Below are positions 16,132 to 25,326 of a stretch of 64,000 bases of DNA, piece after piece (the first letter of the stretch is position 1; every line of letters starts with the position of its first letter). The stretch comes from an uncultured Clostridia bacterium (GTDB taxonomy: Bacteria > Bacillota > Clostridia > Oscillospirales > Oscillospiraceae): assembly GCA_947165595.1 (NCBI GenBank), contig CAMVAV010000003.1, forward strand, positions 1-64,000. Reading direction: 5' to 3'. The translations under genes were made by a program, and so were the position numbers. The notes under the pieces are model-generated. The model made no database searches. It was not told where the DNA came from and saw only the letters and a program-made list of their open reading frames with translations.

Positions 16132-16737
16132 TTATCCTTCCCAGGCCCGGATGCGATACTTCGCGCCGATCGCGCGGCAGAGCTCCGCGCAGCGCGCCTC
16201 CTGTTCCTTCGTGAGCGTTGTGTCCACCGTCGTGAGCACCACGTTCGGCACATAGCGCACGCACTCCTTCGCGAAGCTCAGCATCGCGTCGAAGGACTGC
16301 TCGCCGAATTTCGGGCGCACGAGCTTCAAATAGGCGTCCTTGTCCGGCGTGTTGAGGCTGATCGACACGGTGTCCGCCAGTCCCTCCAGCTCCGGCGCGA
16401 TGTCGCGCCCGTTGATCAGCGCGCCGAGTCCGTTCGTATTGATGCGCACGGGCTTGCCCCACGTTTCCTTGACGTATTTTGCCACGCGCAGCAGGAGGTC
16501 GAGGCGCTCGGTCGGCTCTCCGAAGCCGCAAAACACCACCTCGCGAAACGCGTCCATGTCGAAGCGGCCGAACTCCGCCGCGACCGTCTCAAAGTCCGGC
16601 TCCTCCCTGAGCCAGAGCGAATCGGATTCGCCCACGCGGTCCATCGTCTGCCGCAGGCAGAACGTGCACGCGCAGGGGCAGCGGTTGGTCAGATTGACAT
16701 ACAGATTGTCATGTACCTTGTAAAGGATGTTATTCAT
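16132..16737 (-). CDS. TatD-linked type radical SAM protein
   Basis: Small radical SAM enzyme, 201 aa. The cluster motif is CPCACTFC (Cys at spacing C-x3-C-x2-C, near residue 20), preceded by NLYVNLTNR. GFGEPTER is the GGE-like SAM motif, RINTNGLG and SISLNTPD are later barrel motifs. The length is that of the minimal family often found beside TatD DNase. Here the start overlaps the end of the pyridoxal kinase gene by eight bases, so it is expressed with vitamin B6 genes. The reaction is unknown. Confidence 0.78.
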   Translation of the reverse strand: MNNILYKVHDNLYVNLTNRCPCACTFCLRQTMDRVGESDSLWLREEPDFETVAAEFGRFDMDAFREVVFCGFGEPTERLDLLLRVAKYVKETWGKPVRINTNGLGALINGRDIAPELEGLADTVSISLNTPDKDAYLKLVRPKFGEQSFDAMLSFAKECVRYVPNVVLTTVDTTLTKEQEARCAELCRAIGAKYRIRAWEG

Positions 16738-17599
16738 TGCCCTTCTCCCATTTCAGCTTTCCCAGCACTTCCTCGAAGCATACGCCGTCAGTTGTCGGGA
16801 TATCGAGTTCTATCGAGCGCAGGATGCACTTTTTCACGAACGCCGATGCGCGGCGCACCGAGCGGTCGAACGGCACGCCGTTGACCGCGTCGGCAATGAC
16901 GACGGATGCGAAAACGTCGCCCGTGCCGCTGCGCGACTCGCCCGCGCGGTGCTGACGGGTCAGCGACGGCGCGCCGCCGTCCGCGCAACTCAGGTTCGCG
17001 ATGAATTCGCCCTGCGGGATACCCGTGACCACGATCTTCCGCGGCCCCAGCGCCTTGAGCCGCGTCAAAATCTCGTCAAGCTCCCGGCGCGTCCATTTCC
17101 GTTCGTGGTAGGGCATATCCGTCAGGATGCACGCCTCCGTCAGATTCGGCGTGATGATGTCCGCGCGCCGGACAAGCTCCCGCATGGCGCGGCACATCTC
17201 GTCCGTATAGCTGCTGTAGACCTTGCCATAATCTCCCATCACGGGGTCGACACAGACGATCGTGCCGGCGTCGGAGAAGCCGGACAGGAACCGCCCGACC
17301 AGCGCGAACTGCTCCGCCGAACCGAGAAAACCCGTCAAAATACCGTTGAAGCGAAGACGGAGCTTTTTCCATTCGTCCGTGTACGCCGTGAAATGCTTTG
17401 TGTAATCGTCAAGAAAAAAGCTGGGGTAGCCCGTGTGGTTGGAGAGGATCGCGGTCGGCACGGCGCAGCACTGCACGCCGAGGCGTGAGATGACCGGGAT
17501 CGACACCGCCAGCGAGCAGCGCCCGAAGCCGGTCATATCATTGATCACGGCAATCTTTTTCTGCCGGTTGTGATCCGGCGGCATCGGCTTATCCGGCAT
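16730..17599 (-). CDS. pyridoxal/pyridoxamine kinase
   Basis: Ribokinase-fold kinase that phosphorylates pyridoxal or pyridoxamine at the 5' hydroxyl for B6 salvage; 289 aa. Motifs are INDMTGFGRCSL at the N-terminus, CVDPVMGDYGKVYS, ITPNLTEA and the anion hole with catalytic Asp in SGTGDVFAS. The start at MPDKPMPP is supported by AAGGG about ten bases upstream; an ORF extension upstream runs through the transporter gene and is rejected. Its start lies inside the end of the ECF gene, so uptake and trapping are coupled. Related PdxK and PdxY enzymes cannot be separated here. Confidence 0.88.
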   Translation of the reverse strand: MPDKPMPPDHNRQKKIAVINDMTGFGRCSLAVSIPVISRLGVQCCAVPTAILSNHTGYPSFFLDDYTKHFTAYTDEWKKLRLRFNGILTGFLGSAEQFALVGRFLSGFSDAGTIVCVDPVMGDYGKVYSSYTDEMCRAMRELVRRADIITPNLTEACILTDMPYHERKWTRRELDEILTRLKALGPRKIVVTGIPQGEFIANLSCADGGAPSLTRQHRAGESRSGTGDVFASVVIADAVNGVPFDRSVRRASAFVKKCILRSIELDIPTTDGVCFEEVLGKLKWEKGNE

Positions 17600-18119
17600 A
17601 GTGCAGCACCCTTGTCCTTTCCAGGGCGACGCCGACCGCATAGAATAGAACGATCCCGACGATCCCCTCCGCCGTGAGCCCCGGAATCTGGAGCGCTCCG
17701 GCTGCGACGGAGCCGTACAGAACGGAACCTGCGGCAAAGTAGCCAAAGATCATTTCGGCGACAGCGGCAAGGCAAGCAAAAAATACGCGCGGCTGCCGCC
17801 AACGCGGCATATGCTCTGCAGGAGACCCGGCGATCCATGCGCAGAGCAGCCCCATCAGCGATTTGATGACCAGCGTCGGCAGCGTCCATGCCGGGTAGCT
17901 TGTCAGATCCGCAAGCGCGGAGCCGAGACCGCCGGCGATCGCGCCGGTTTTTGGCCCGTAATAGACTGCGACGAGCAGGATCAGGGCGTTCCCGAGATGC
18001 GCGTATCCGAGCGGGATGGGAAACTGCAAAACGCGCGTACCGACAAACACCAGCGTGATGCACAGCGCGTTCAAGGCAATCGCCGCCGCTTCACTTTTGC
18101 GATTAAACCGACTTTCCAT
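17589..18119 (-). CDS. ECF transporter S component, probably for a B6 vitamer
   Basis: Substrate-binding S component of an energy-coupling factor vitamin transporter, 176 aa with about five or six membrane helices. The family pattern IPLGYAHLGNALILLVAVYYGPKTGAIAGGLGSALADL is clear. S components of this group need the shared EcfA/A'/T module, which is not in the window. Overlap of 11 bases with the pyridoxal kinase gene suggests pyridoxal or pyridoxine as cargo, a known S-component class (inference). Ribosome site GGGAGG precedes the ATG. Confidence 0.85.
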   Translation of the reverse strand: MESRFNRKSEAAAIALNALCITLVFVGTRVLQFPIPLGYAHLGNALILLVAVYYGPKTGAIAGGLGSALADLTSYPAWTLPTLVIKSLMGLLCAWIAGSPAEHMPRWRQPRVFFACLAAVAEMIFGYFAAGSVLYGSVAAGALQIPGLTAEGIVGIVLFYAVGVALERTRVLHYAG

Positions 18120-18230
18120 GGTATCCTCCCAGCCATAGCCGACTTAGGCCATTGACAATATGTATTTTACGGATGATACAATACACTGCGGCTGGATATA
18201 TTACAACTACCAATTTAATAAAATTTTATA
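18120..18230 (-). promoter_or_regulatory. weak promoter and inverted repeat upstream of the ECF gene
   Basis: On the minus strand TTGTAA and TATTGT are spaced 17 bases in an AT-rich leader. TGTATT and AATACA form a six-base inverted repeat with 13 bases between them just downstream. Both are suggestive only. Confidence 0.3.
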
Positions 18231-18535
18231 TGACCAGAATGCTTTGAACAAGCAGTTCAAACGGTGTAACTTCTTAAAGCCTATTGACATAGCAGGCTGA
18301 TAAGGTTTAGAGTTGGTGACGCGCTTGGCAAACAGAGGCGGAAATTATCCGGAGGGGCGCAAGACCAAAAAGCAAAAGGCGGACGGTTGATTCATGGAAA
18401 TCGATATCACCTTGGAAACGCTGATCTCGTATCAAAAGGACGGCGTTGCGCACAGCTTTAGCGTTTAAGATCCGATTCGTTTTCGTCGGGCATAGGCACA
18501 TCGGCAATATAAAACCGCCTCAAAAAACTCAATTT
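18231..18535. other. AT-rich intergenic stretch with short decayed frames
   Basis: No gene is supported. On the plus strand a frame reads LANRGGNYPEGRKTKKQKADG, stop, then MEIDITLETLISYQKDG and SFSV stop. This looks like remnants of a small accessory gene, without ribosome sites. Confidence 0.35.
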
Positions 18536-18539
18536 TTTG

Positions 18540-18568
18540 TTTACTTTCTTCACTTCTCGAGTTATACT
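18540..18568 (+). promoter_or_regulatory. promoter of the AlbA_2 gene
   Basis: TTTACT (18540-18545) and TATACT (18563-18568) are spaced 17 bases, 22 bases before the start codon. Confidence 0.65.
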
Positions 18569-18589
18569 ACCATCGAGGAGTTGATTTAC

Positions 18590-20041
18590 ATGGTGGAAAC
18601 TGAACTCAAAAAGTTGATTTCTCAAGTGGAAGCGCGAAAAAGTGAAGAACAAGTCGTAGAAGTGAAGTCCGCGCACGAGGGCTGCCCGGAGAAACTCTAC
18701 GATACCATCTCCGCGTTCGCCAATCAAAGCAGCGGCGGGACGCTGCTGTTCGGGCTGGATGAGCGCCGGAGCTTTGCGCGCGTGGGCGTCTATGACGCGC
18801 AGGACTTGCAGAAGAAGGTCATGGAATACTGCGAGCAGATGACGCCGGTCGTGCGGCCCGTGTTCACGGTCACGGAGGAGGACGGGCTTGTGTTCGTCTC
18901 GGCGGAGATCCCGCCCGTGGACGTCGCGGAGCGTCCCTGCTTTAAGACCGCGAAGGGGCGCTTGCAGGGCTCGTATGTCCGCGTGGGCGACGCCGACAAG
19001 CGGATGACCGAGTACGAGGTCTACAGCTACGAGGCGTTCCGCAAAAAATACCGCGACGACGTGCGCCCCGTGGAGGAGCTGACGGTCGCCGCGCTGGATC
19101 AAAACAAGCTGGAACAATATCTTCTGCGTCGGAAGCAGGGGCGGGCGAATCTCTCTGCGCTCCCCGTGGAGCAGCTTTACGAGCTGACGAGCATCACGCG
19201 AAACGGGCAGCTGACGCTCGCGGCGCTGCTGCTGTTCGGTATCTATCCGCAGGCGTATTTCCCGCAGCTGAGCATCATCGCCACTGCCGTGCCGGCGACG
19301 GAGATGGGCGTGCTGGACGCGGAGGGGAACCGCTTCACGGACAGCAAGCGCATTGAGGGAACGCTCCCGGATATGCTGGACGGCGCGCTTGCCTTCGTGC
19401 GAAACAACATGAAGGTCGCGACGAAGCTCGACCCCGCGACCGGGGCGCGGATCGACGTGCCGCAGTATCCGATGGACGCCGTGCGTGAAGTCGTTCTGAA
19501 CGCGCTGGTCCACCGGGATTACAGCTTCCACACGGAAGGGATGCCGATCCAGCTGATCCTCTATTCGGATCGCCTTGAGGTGCGGAATCCCGGCGGACTG
19601 TACGGAAGACTGACCGTCGACGAGCTTGGCCGCGCGCAGCCGGACACGCGCAACCCCGTGCTGGTCACGGCGATGGAGTCGATGGGGCAGACCGAGAACC
19701 GCTACTCCGGCATTCCGCGCATTCGCCGCGCGATGGCGGAGCTGTCCCTGCCGGAGCCGGTGTTCGCCGACTCGCGCGGCGAGTTTTCCGTCTGCCTGTA
19801 TCACGGCAAAGCCGCGGAGGAAGGAGCAAGCGTCCCGGCGGCGGTGTCCGACGAAAAGGGGCTGCTGGAATTCTGCAAAACGCCGCGCAGCCGCGCGGAG
19901 ATCGTCGGGTTCCTTGCGATCCCGTCCGCGCAATACGCGCTGCGCCGCTATCTCGATCCGCTGATCGAGGCGGGGGCGATCCGCCTCTCGCTGCCGGAGA
20001 AGCCGCGCAGCCCCAGGCAGACGTATGAGACGGCGGTCTGA
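18590..20041 (+). CDS. AlbA_2/Schlafen-type DNA-binding and ATPase-like domain protein (RecG C-terminal-like)
   Basis: A 483-aa putative transcriptional regulator or defence-type protein. The N-terminal Schlafen AlbA_2 domain shows EVKSAHEGCPEKLYDTISAFANQSSGGTLLFGLDE and YVRVGDADKRMTEYEV. The middle carries the GHKL-like ATP-binding block (HATPase_c_4): VREVVLNALVHRDYS and NPGGLYG, with a late winged-helix region. The start is MVETELKK with GAGGAG nine bases upstream, directly after a promoter. The gene stands alone beside mobile-element debris, typical of accessory cargo. Members are often annotated as RecG-like helicases, but no helicase motifs are present. Confidence 0.82.
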   Translation: MVETELKKLISQVEARKSEEQVVEVKSAHEGCPEKLYDTISAFANQSSGGTLLFGLDERRSFARVGVYDAQDLQKKVMEYCEQMTPVVRPVFTVTEEDGLVFVSAEIPPVDVAERPCFKTAKGRLQGSYVRVGDADKRMTEYEVYSYEAFRKKYRDDVRPVEELTVAALDQNKLEQYLLRRKQGRANLSALPVEQLYELTSITRNGQLTLAALLLFGIYPQAYFPQLSIIATAVPATEMGVLDAEGNRFTDSKRIEGTLPDMLDGALAFVRNNMKVATKLDPATGARIDVPQYPMDAVREVVLNALVHRDYSFHTEGMPIQLILYSDRLEVRNPGGLYGRLTVDELGRAQPDTRNPVLVTAMESMGQTENRYSGIPRIRRAMAELSLPEPVFADSRGEFSVCLYHGKAAEEGASVPAAVSDEKGLLEFCKTPRSRAEIVGFLAIPSAQYALRRYLDPLIEAGAIRLSLPEKPRSPRQTYETAV

Positions 20042-20247
20042 GTCGTTTCTATGTCTTCAGTCCTGAAGTTTTTGCACGCTCCGCCGCCTTGCCCACTATC
20101 TGACCCAGACCGGGAATTAAACTTCGTGAGGTCCGGTTTTCCGAACAGCCGAAGCAGGAAATGCTCGACGACGGCTGGACCTGCGGCCACTACGACTGGT
20201 ATATGTGCTACAGCGTCTAACACAAAACCGTTTCGGCAGGCAGCATC
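20042..20247 (+). other. decayed accessory DNA
   Basis: No intact gene. One frame ends EQPKQEMLDDGWTCGHYDWYMCYSV stop, which resembles conserved protein sequence but has no start; it is probably a remnant of a transposon-associated gene. Confidence 0.35.
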
Positions 20248-20469
20248 ATGAGAAAGGCCTTTATTATATTCAGGTTCACGAAACGGTCCGACAAACGCGA
20301 CGAGCGCGCGGAGCGTATGCTCGCGGAGCTGACCGCAGAGATGGCAAAGCGCGAAGGCGTGACCGAAGCGTTGAAGGCGTACGATCAGATGGAGTGGGTG
20401 CAGCGGATAAACAGCATCCGGTCGAGGGCGGAGGAAGTCGTCTACAGCGAAGTGATTTACGCAATATAG
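20248..20469 (+). pseudogene. tnpV: C-terminal remnant of transposon protein TnpV
   Basis: The 73-aa frame contains RAERMLAELTAEM, KREGVTEALKA, DQMEWVQRINSIRSRAEEVV and SEVIY. This matches the C-terminal half of TnpV proteins carried by Tn4451-like and other clostridial transposons (full length about 110-130 aa). The N-terminal half with its usual LPNL and YLKEH region is missing and replaced by unrelated sequence, so the gene is broken. It marks a past transposon insertion next to the AlbA_2 gene. Confidence 0.6.
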
Positions 20470-20475
20470 TTCTGC

Positions 20476-20517
20476 ATACAGCAGGAGGGCAAGCTGCGGC
20501 TTGCCCTCCTGCTGTAT
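20476..20517. terminator. strong 19-bp hairpin between tnpV remnant and SLH gene
   Basis: A perfect 19-bp stem with loop TGCG lies six bases past the SLH-protein stop. Neither strand has a T tract, so it is a terminator or 3'-end stabiliser by position only. Confidence 0.55.
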
Positions 20518-20522
20518 ACGCC

Positions 20523-23500
20523 CTACTTCGCCACGTTCTCGCAGAACCGCTCGATGATCGCCGCGATCTGGCCTCTCGTTGCCGTGCCCTGCGGATCGAG
20601 GACGACGTTGCCGCTGCCGTCCGTCGTGCCGTTGATAAGCCCCGCGCCGACCGCCCACGCGAGCGCCTGCTGCGCGTAGTCGTGTACATCGCCCGCGTCG
20701 GGGAAGCTGCTCACGTCGCCGCTCACGTTCACGTCGTAGCCCTTGTACTGCGCGTAGTTGTAGAGCATGACGGCAAGCTGCTCGCGGGAAACGGGATCGT
20801 TCGCGCCGAACTTCTCGTCCTCGCCCTGCGCGACGCCGTTCTCAACAGCCCACGCCACGCTGCCCGCAAACCAGTCGTCCGCGTGTACGTCGAGGAACTC
20901 CACGAGATCGGCGGGCGCTTCCGCGCCGTCAAGGTTCATCAGAAGCTGCGTGATCTGCCCGCGGCTCGCTTCCGCGTCCGCGTGGAACTCGCCGTTGCCG
21001 GCGCCGTTCATCACCTCATGGCTCGTCGCCCAGGCAACGCTGTCCGCGTGCCATTCGTTGCCCGTCACATCGTTCATCGGCTTGGTGTTATCGACGATCT
21101 TGACCGTGGCGCCGCTTTCCAGCGTCAGTACGACGCCCTCGTCGCCCGTGGTCGAGGTCTTGACGATCTCCTCTGTGCCGTCCGCGCGGACGATGACCGC
21201 GACCGTGCCGGGAGTGAGGTTTTCGGTGGGTATCTCCACCTTGACGCTGCCGCTGTTCGCGGGGAGCGTAACGTTGATCTCCGCCGCGCTCTCGGCGCTC
21301 GCCGCCGCCTTGACCTTCACGGGGAGCGTGACCGGCTCGCCGGACTTCGCCGCTTCCTCAACGGCTTTGTTGCTCGGCGCGGCCTCGGCGCTGACGGTGT
21401 TGCCCTGCGCGTCGGTCTTGACCGTGCCGGTGGAGCCGTCCGCCGCTTTTTCGGTGGTCGTGGCGCTGCCGTCCTTCGCCGTGGTCATGGTGGTGGTCGA
21501 GCCGTCCGTCGCAGTCGTCACGGCGGTCTTGGAGCCGTCCGCGTTCGTGGTGGTCGAGGTCTTGCTGCCGTCCGGGTTGGTCGTGGTGGTGATGCTTGTC
21601 GTCGCCGGCGCGCCCGAGGAACCGCCGGACGAACCGCCGCCGGAGCCGCTGCCGCCGCCGTTGCCGCCGGAGCCGCTGCCGCCGCCGGACTGTCTGGCGT
21701 TGACCGTCAGCTTGCCGTTCACATACTTGATCTCGTTGTAGTTGCCGCCCGCCGGAGCTTCCGCGCCGGACACGATGATGTCATAGCTGCCCGCTTTGGT
21801 GTTGTCGGGCTGCGCGGAATAAGTGACATCAGGCTTTTTCGCCAGTGTCTCGCCGTTCCTTGAGTCCCGCGACGGTGTAGCTGTCCTCGCCCGGTGTCGG
21901 TACGGTGCCGCCCACTTGGATGCTGGGGGATTTTGCCGTGATGGTGATGGTCGCCTTGCTGATCGTGAAGTTCGCCAACGCCTCGCCCGCGCCGTAATCT
22001 GTGGTTTCCGTGATGGTCGCCCTGACCGTGTACTCGCCCGCCTTGGTCGGAACGCCGGCGGCGTAGGTGTTGTCATCCGCGCCTTTCACCTTGTAAGCAT
22101 AGGCCACAGCGCCGTTGCCGGTGTTGCCGCTCACGCTCGGCGTCTTGGCGGCGTCGCCATACGTCCAGCCCGCGAGCGTCACGGTCGGAGTGATGGCGAG
22201 CTTATCCAGCACGGTGAGCGTCGCGGTGATGTTGTAATCGGCGTAGTTCTGCGAGGTCACTTTCACGGTGACGGCCGCGGTCTTGCCCTTGTTGGCCTCA
22301 ACATCCTTAAATGCAAAGTTGAGCTTGCCGCTTGCGACGGAGGGATTGCCGTTCAAAACGCTGTCGGCGTCCGTCGTTGAAGTGATGCTCGCCGTGCCGC
22401 CGTCCACGATCAGCGCCGAGAGATCGACCGTGCCGCTCGCGCCGAGTTTCGCGGAGCCGGTGGCGGTCTGGTCGCTGTGGGCCGCCCTGCCGATGGTGAA
22501 TGTGGTAGTATTTGCCGCAGGCAGCTTGTAGTTCGCCGCCTTCTCTCCGGTCAAGCCGCTTGCCGTGGCGGTGTAGCCCGTCCTGGCGTCAGTCTGCGCG
22601 CCGCTGACAGTGACGGAGATCGTGTCGCCGTTCGCCGTACCTGTCGCCGTGGCGGTGGGCGCCTGCGCCGAGCCGTTGAAGGTCAGCGACGTGTTGCTCC
22701 AATTCAAGCCGACCTCTTTCTGCCCGATTGTGACGGACCCGCACTTTATTTTCGGGCCGTCGGCATATTCCTCATTGTTGCTTTGCGCATAGTACCAGAC
22801 GTAGTACGTGCCCGCATCAGTCGCGGCAGGCCAAATGCCCCCCGGTTGGTTGCCATCGTTGCAATACGCACGCCAGCCTTCCGTCGGCGGGGTGCTGCTG
22901 TCGCTTGTGGTAACGGCATACAGGAGATTTCCGCCTTCTGCATTTATATTCCCGGTGGTCAGTGCTTGACTCTCGCCGTCGTAACAGGAATCGCTCTGCA
23001 GCGAGGGCTCACCATTGATACCCGGCGTATCCTTGAACACGACCTTGCCGCCGTCCAGCACGGCGGCGAGGGTTGCGGCGTCGCTGTGGAACTTCGCCGC
23101 GTCGTCGGCGGTAAGGGTGTAGTTGATGCTGCCTTCATTCAGTTTGCCGCCCACCGCGGCGGTATCGCCCGCGACCGCGGTGACGCAGATGTTCGCGCCG
23201 GTCGTCAGCGCGCCGGTGACGGTGATGAGTTCGTCTCCGTAAAATATGACATTGCTCACCCGTGAATTGTTGTTTTTGTTATTATTGATCACGGGCGTGC
23301 CGCTCATGGTGACCGTGCCACCATCGACGAATACGCCACCGCCGTACGGGCCCGCGCTATTGTCGCTGATGCTTCCACCGGTCATCGTGAACGTGCTGTT
23401 CCCGACGCACACTCCGCCGCCGCCGAGCAGCGCGCTGTTGCCGGTGATGCTTCCGCCGGTCATCGCGAACGTGCAGCCGTCATTAACGTACACCCCGCCG

Positions 23501-24075
23501 CCGTATCCAACAGTATTCGTGCTGTTGTTACCGGTGATGCTTCCGCCGCTCATGTTGAACGTACCGCCTCTAATAACGTACACCCCACCGCCGCCTTGCC
23601 ACGCGCTGTTGCCGGTAATGCTTCCGCCGCTCATGTTGAACGTACCGCCGAGTACAACCACACCACCGCCACCTAAGTCGCCCCTGTTCTTGCCGCCGGT
23701 AATTTTGCCGGTCTTATCCACACTGCCGTCCGTCACTGTCAGATTGCCTATGACATTGATGACGAAGCCGTTTTCCGCCGCCGCCGTCAATGCACGGTCG
23801 ATGGTGTGGCCGTTCAGGTTGAGCGTGACGGTGACGCCCGATGGAACGCTTAAATAACTGCTGCTCGATTTTGTGGGGTCGCTCACATCCGCATTCAGCC
23901 GAATATATCCGCCCGCCTCCATCTTCTCTTTCAGTTCGGCCCAGGTGGTGACCACCCAGGGGTCGTTCTCGGCGCCGGTGCCGCCGGCGTTCGCCCACGC
24001 CGCCGTCGGCGCATTACCGCTCCATCCCTCGGTGACAAGTGATTTGTCAAGGGTGTTTTTATCCCAGTTCATCAT
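20523..24075 (-). pseudogene. SLH-domain surface protein, frameshifted and lacking a signal peptide
   Basis: One long gene is read in two frames. The 5' part (to 21829) holds a right-handed beta-helix-like region with repeated GGTFNMSGGSITGN units, then MBG/YDG-type Ig-like modules (FTISKATITITAKSP). The 3' part (20523 to about 21860) holds a Gly/Ser linker, Thr-rich DGSKT repeats and three SLH repeats (WHADSVAWATSHEVMNG, WFAGSVAWAVENGVAQG, YAQQALAWAVGAGLING) that would bind cell-wall polymer. The expected GLKNGETL is broken by one extra C in the plus-strand CC at 21858-21859. The only start with a ribosome site (MMNWDK, 24075) gives no signal peptide, unlike normal SLH proteins. The gene may be decayed, phase-variable or contain a sequencing error. 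Confidence 0.8.
23280..23690 (-). repeat. internal repeats of the SLH gene
   Basis: Units of about 60-90 bases recur five or six times, each containing a close variant of GTGATGCTTCCGCCGGTCAT (plus strand). They encode MSGGSITGN/MTGGSITGN turns of a beta-helix. Such repeats can expand or contract by slippage. Confidence 0.75.
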
Positions 24076-24121
24076 CTTAATGCACCTTACTGCGTACCTT
24101 ATAGAAATTATGAGAAAAAGC

Positions 24122-24169
24122 TTGACAAGTGACCTTTCGTTCACTATAATCGGTGAACGAAAGGTCACT
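24122..24169 (+). promoter_or_regulatory. TetR promoter with perfect 17-bp inverted-repeat operator
   Basis: TTGACA (24122-24127) and TATAAT (24145-24150) are spaced 17 bases. The arms AGTGACCTTTCGTTCAC (24128-24144) and its exact complement (24153-24169) flank the -10 box with an eight-base centre. This is a typical autoregulatory TetR operator, and it also faces the divergent SLH gene. Confidence 0.88.
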
Positions 24170-24190
24170 CTGCATATCAGGGAGGTTCCC

Positions 24191-24793
24191 ATGGCAAAGG
24201 ATACAAAGGAAAGGATTCTTGCGGCGGCGCTGGATATGTTTTCTCAAAACGGCTATGCGGGCACGAATGTCCGCGAGCTCACGGCCTCTCTCGGACTGGT
24301 CAAGTCGTCGATGTACAAGCATTTTGAGAGCAAAGAGGAAATATGGAACCGTCTTTTGGATGAGATGATCGCCTATTACGGCGAGCGCTTTGGCTCACCG
24401 GAGCATCTTCCGCCTGTGCCGGATTCTGCGGAAGCGCTCGTGTCGATGACCATGCGGATGGTGGATTTAACGATCCATGACGAGAAGATCGTCAAAACGA
24501 GAAAGGTTCTGACGATCGAGCAGTTTCGCGACGAGCGAGCCAGAGCTCTTGCGACGAAGCATTTTCTCACGGGGCTCAGGGATATGTTCACGCCGGTCTT
24601 TGCCGGAATGATGGAGAAGGGACTGCTGAGACGGGACGATCCCGCCGCGCTTGCCTTCGCCTATACCGCGCCGATCTCCGCTCTCATTCACCTCTGTGAT
24701 CGGGAACCGGAGAAGACGGACGCGGCCATGGCTCAGATCGAGGCGTTCAGCCGGCATTTCATCAAGACGTACGGAGTGACTGACAATGGGTAA
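24191..24793 (+). CDS. TetR/AcrR family transcriptional regulator
   Basis: DNA-binding repressor, 200 aa. The N-terminal helix-turn-helix reads KERILAAALDMFSQNGYAGTNVRELTASLGLVKSSMYKHFESKEEI, and the C-terminal ligand domain is variable as usual. The start ATG follows GGGAGG closely. Its own promoter contains a perfect palindrome, so autorepression is expected. The next plus-strand frame overlaps its end by eight bases and may be its target, and the SLH gene lies divergently. The ligand cannot be predicted. Confidence 0.9.
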   Translation: MAKDTKERILAAALDMFSQNGYAGTNVRELTASLGLVKSSMYKHFESKEEIWNRLLDEMIAYYGERFGSPEHLPPVPDSAEALVSMTMRMVDLTIHDEKIVKTRKVLTIEQFRDERARALATKHFLTGLRDMFTPVFAGMMEKGLLRRDDPAALAFAYTAPISALIHLCDREPEKTDAAMAQIEAFSRHFIKTYGVTDNG

Positions 24794-25010
24794 AACTGGA
24801 CGGCGCCCATGCGGGAAGGTTTCTGGAAAACCTGCAAAAAGAGATAGGCAGCTTGCCCTGCTGCCGGACGGAGCAATCCGGGTCCTTGTCAGTGCGGACC
24901 TTGGCACGATCAAAAACCGTTTCCGGGAGCGGATGCACGGGAATCTGCCCGCGCCGGTGGAAAGGATGCCGGAGAAAAAGCACGGCGTGTTCGACGGCGA
25001 GCCTCACGAT
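24786..25010 (+). pseudogene. possible 5' fragment of a gene coupled to the TetR gene
   Basis: An open frame overlaps the end of the TetR gene by eight bases and reads MGKTGRRPCGKVSGKPAKRD, later TIKNRFRERMHGNLPAPVER, KKHGVFDGEPHDYRFDG. I do not recognise it. After about 25010 the sequence becomes antisense to a truncated deacetylase gene, so any real gene here has lost its 3' end at that junction. Confidence 0.35.
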
Positions 25011-25276
25011 TACCGTTTTGACGGGGTAAACGGAGACGCTTCAGAACCCGCAAGGGCGCATAAACAGAGTAACCGCATCATGCCGTCACCCCAGGCGGCG
25101 TCAAAGGAGATCGAGCACACCCGCTGGTCGCGCTCGACGCAGTAGATCGGCAGCTGCCGCGCGGTCGCCGCGGCGGTCACCGCGGCGGGAGCGTTCACCG
25201 CCGCAAAGATGGCGACGCTCGCCAGCGCCGCCGCGAGCAGCGTGAGATACCGTTTGCGAACAAAATAAAATCGCAT
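25010..25276 (-). pseudogene. 5' fragment of a polysaccharide deacetylase gene
   Basis: The frame starts with GAGGAGGG before the ATG and gives an N-terminal signal anchor (MRFYFVRKRYLTLLAAALAS VAIFAAV), then LPIYCVERDQRVCSISFDAAWG. That is the start of the NodB-type deacetylase domain of sporulation PdaB-like proteins. After FDAAWG, where a conserved Asp-Thr motif should follow, the protein turns into unrelated residues and ends at 89 aa. About two thirds of the expected length is missing, so the gene is truncated by a rearrangement near 25070. Confidence 0.65.
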
Positions 25277-25281
25277 GAAAA

Positions 25282-25323
25282 AGCCCTCCTCACAGTCTTT
25301 TTGCAAGACTATGCGGGAGGGCT
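25282..25323 (-). terminator. terminator between the PTS remnant and the deacetylase fragment
   Basis: Nested arms AGCCCTCC/GGAGGGCT and AGTCTT/AAGACT with a short loop form a stable hairpin followed on the minus strand by a T-rich stretch. Confidence 0.65.
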
Positions 25324-25326
25324 CGT

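Noticed and set aside
23280-23690. Regular repeats that could suggest a CRISPR array
   Set aside because: Units keep one reading frame and encode beta-helix turns of the SLH protein; spacers are not unique and no cas genes are present.
21829-24192. Start of the SLH gene at 24192
   Set aside because: This extension would run through the TetR operator and promoter; the residues are not protein-like there and no ribosome site precedes that ATG.
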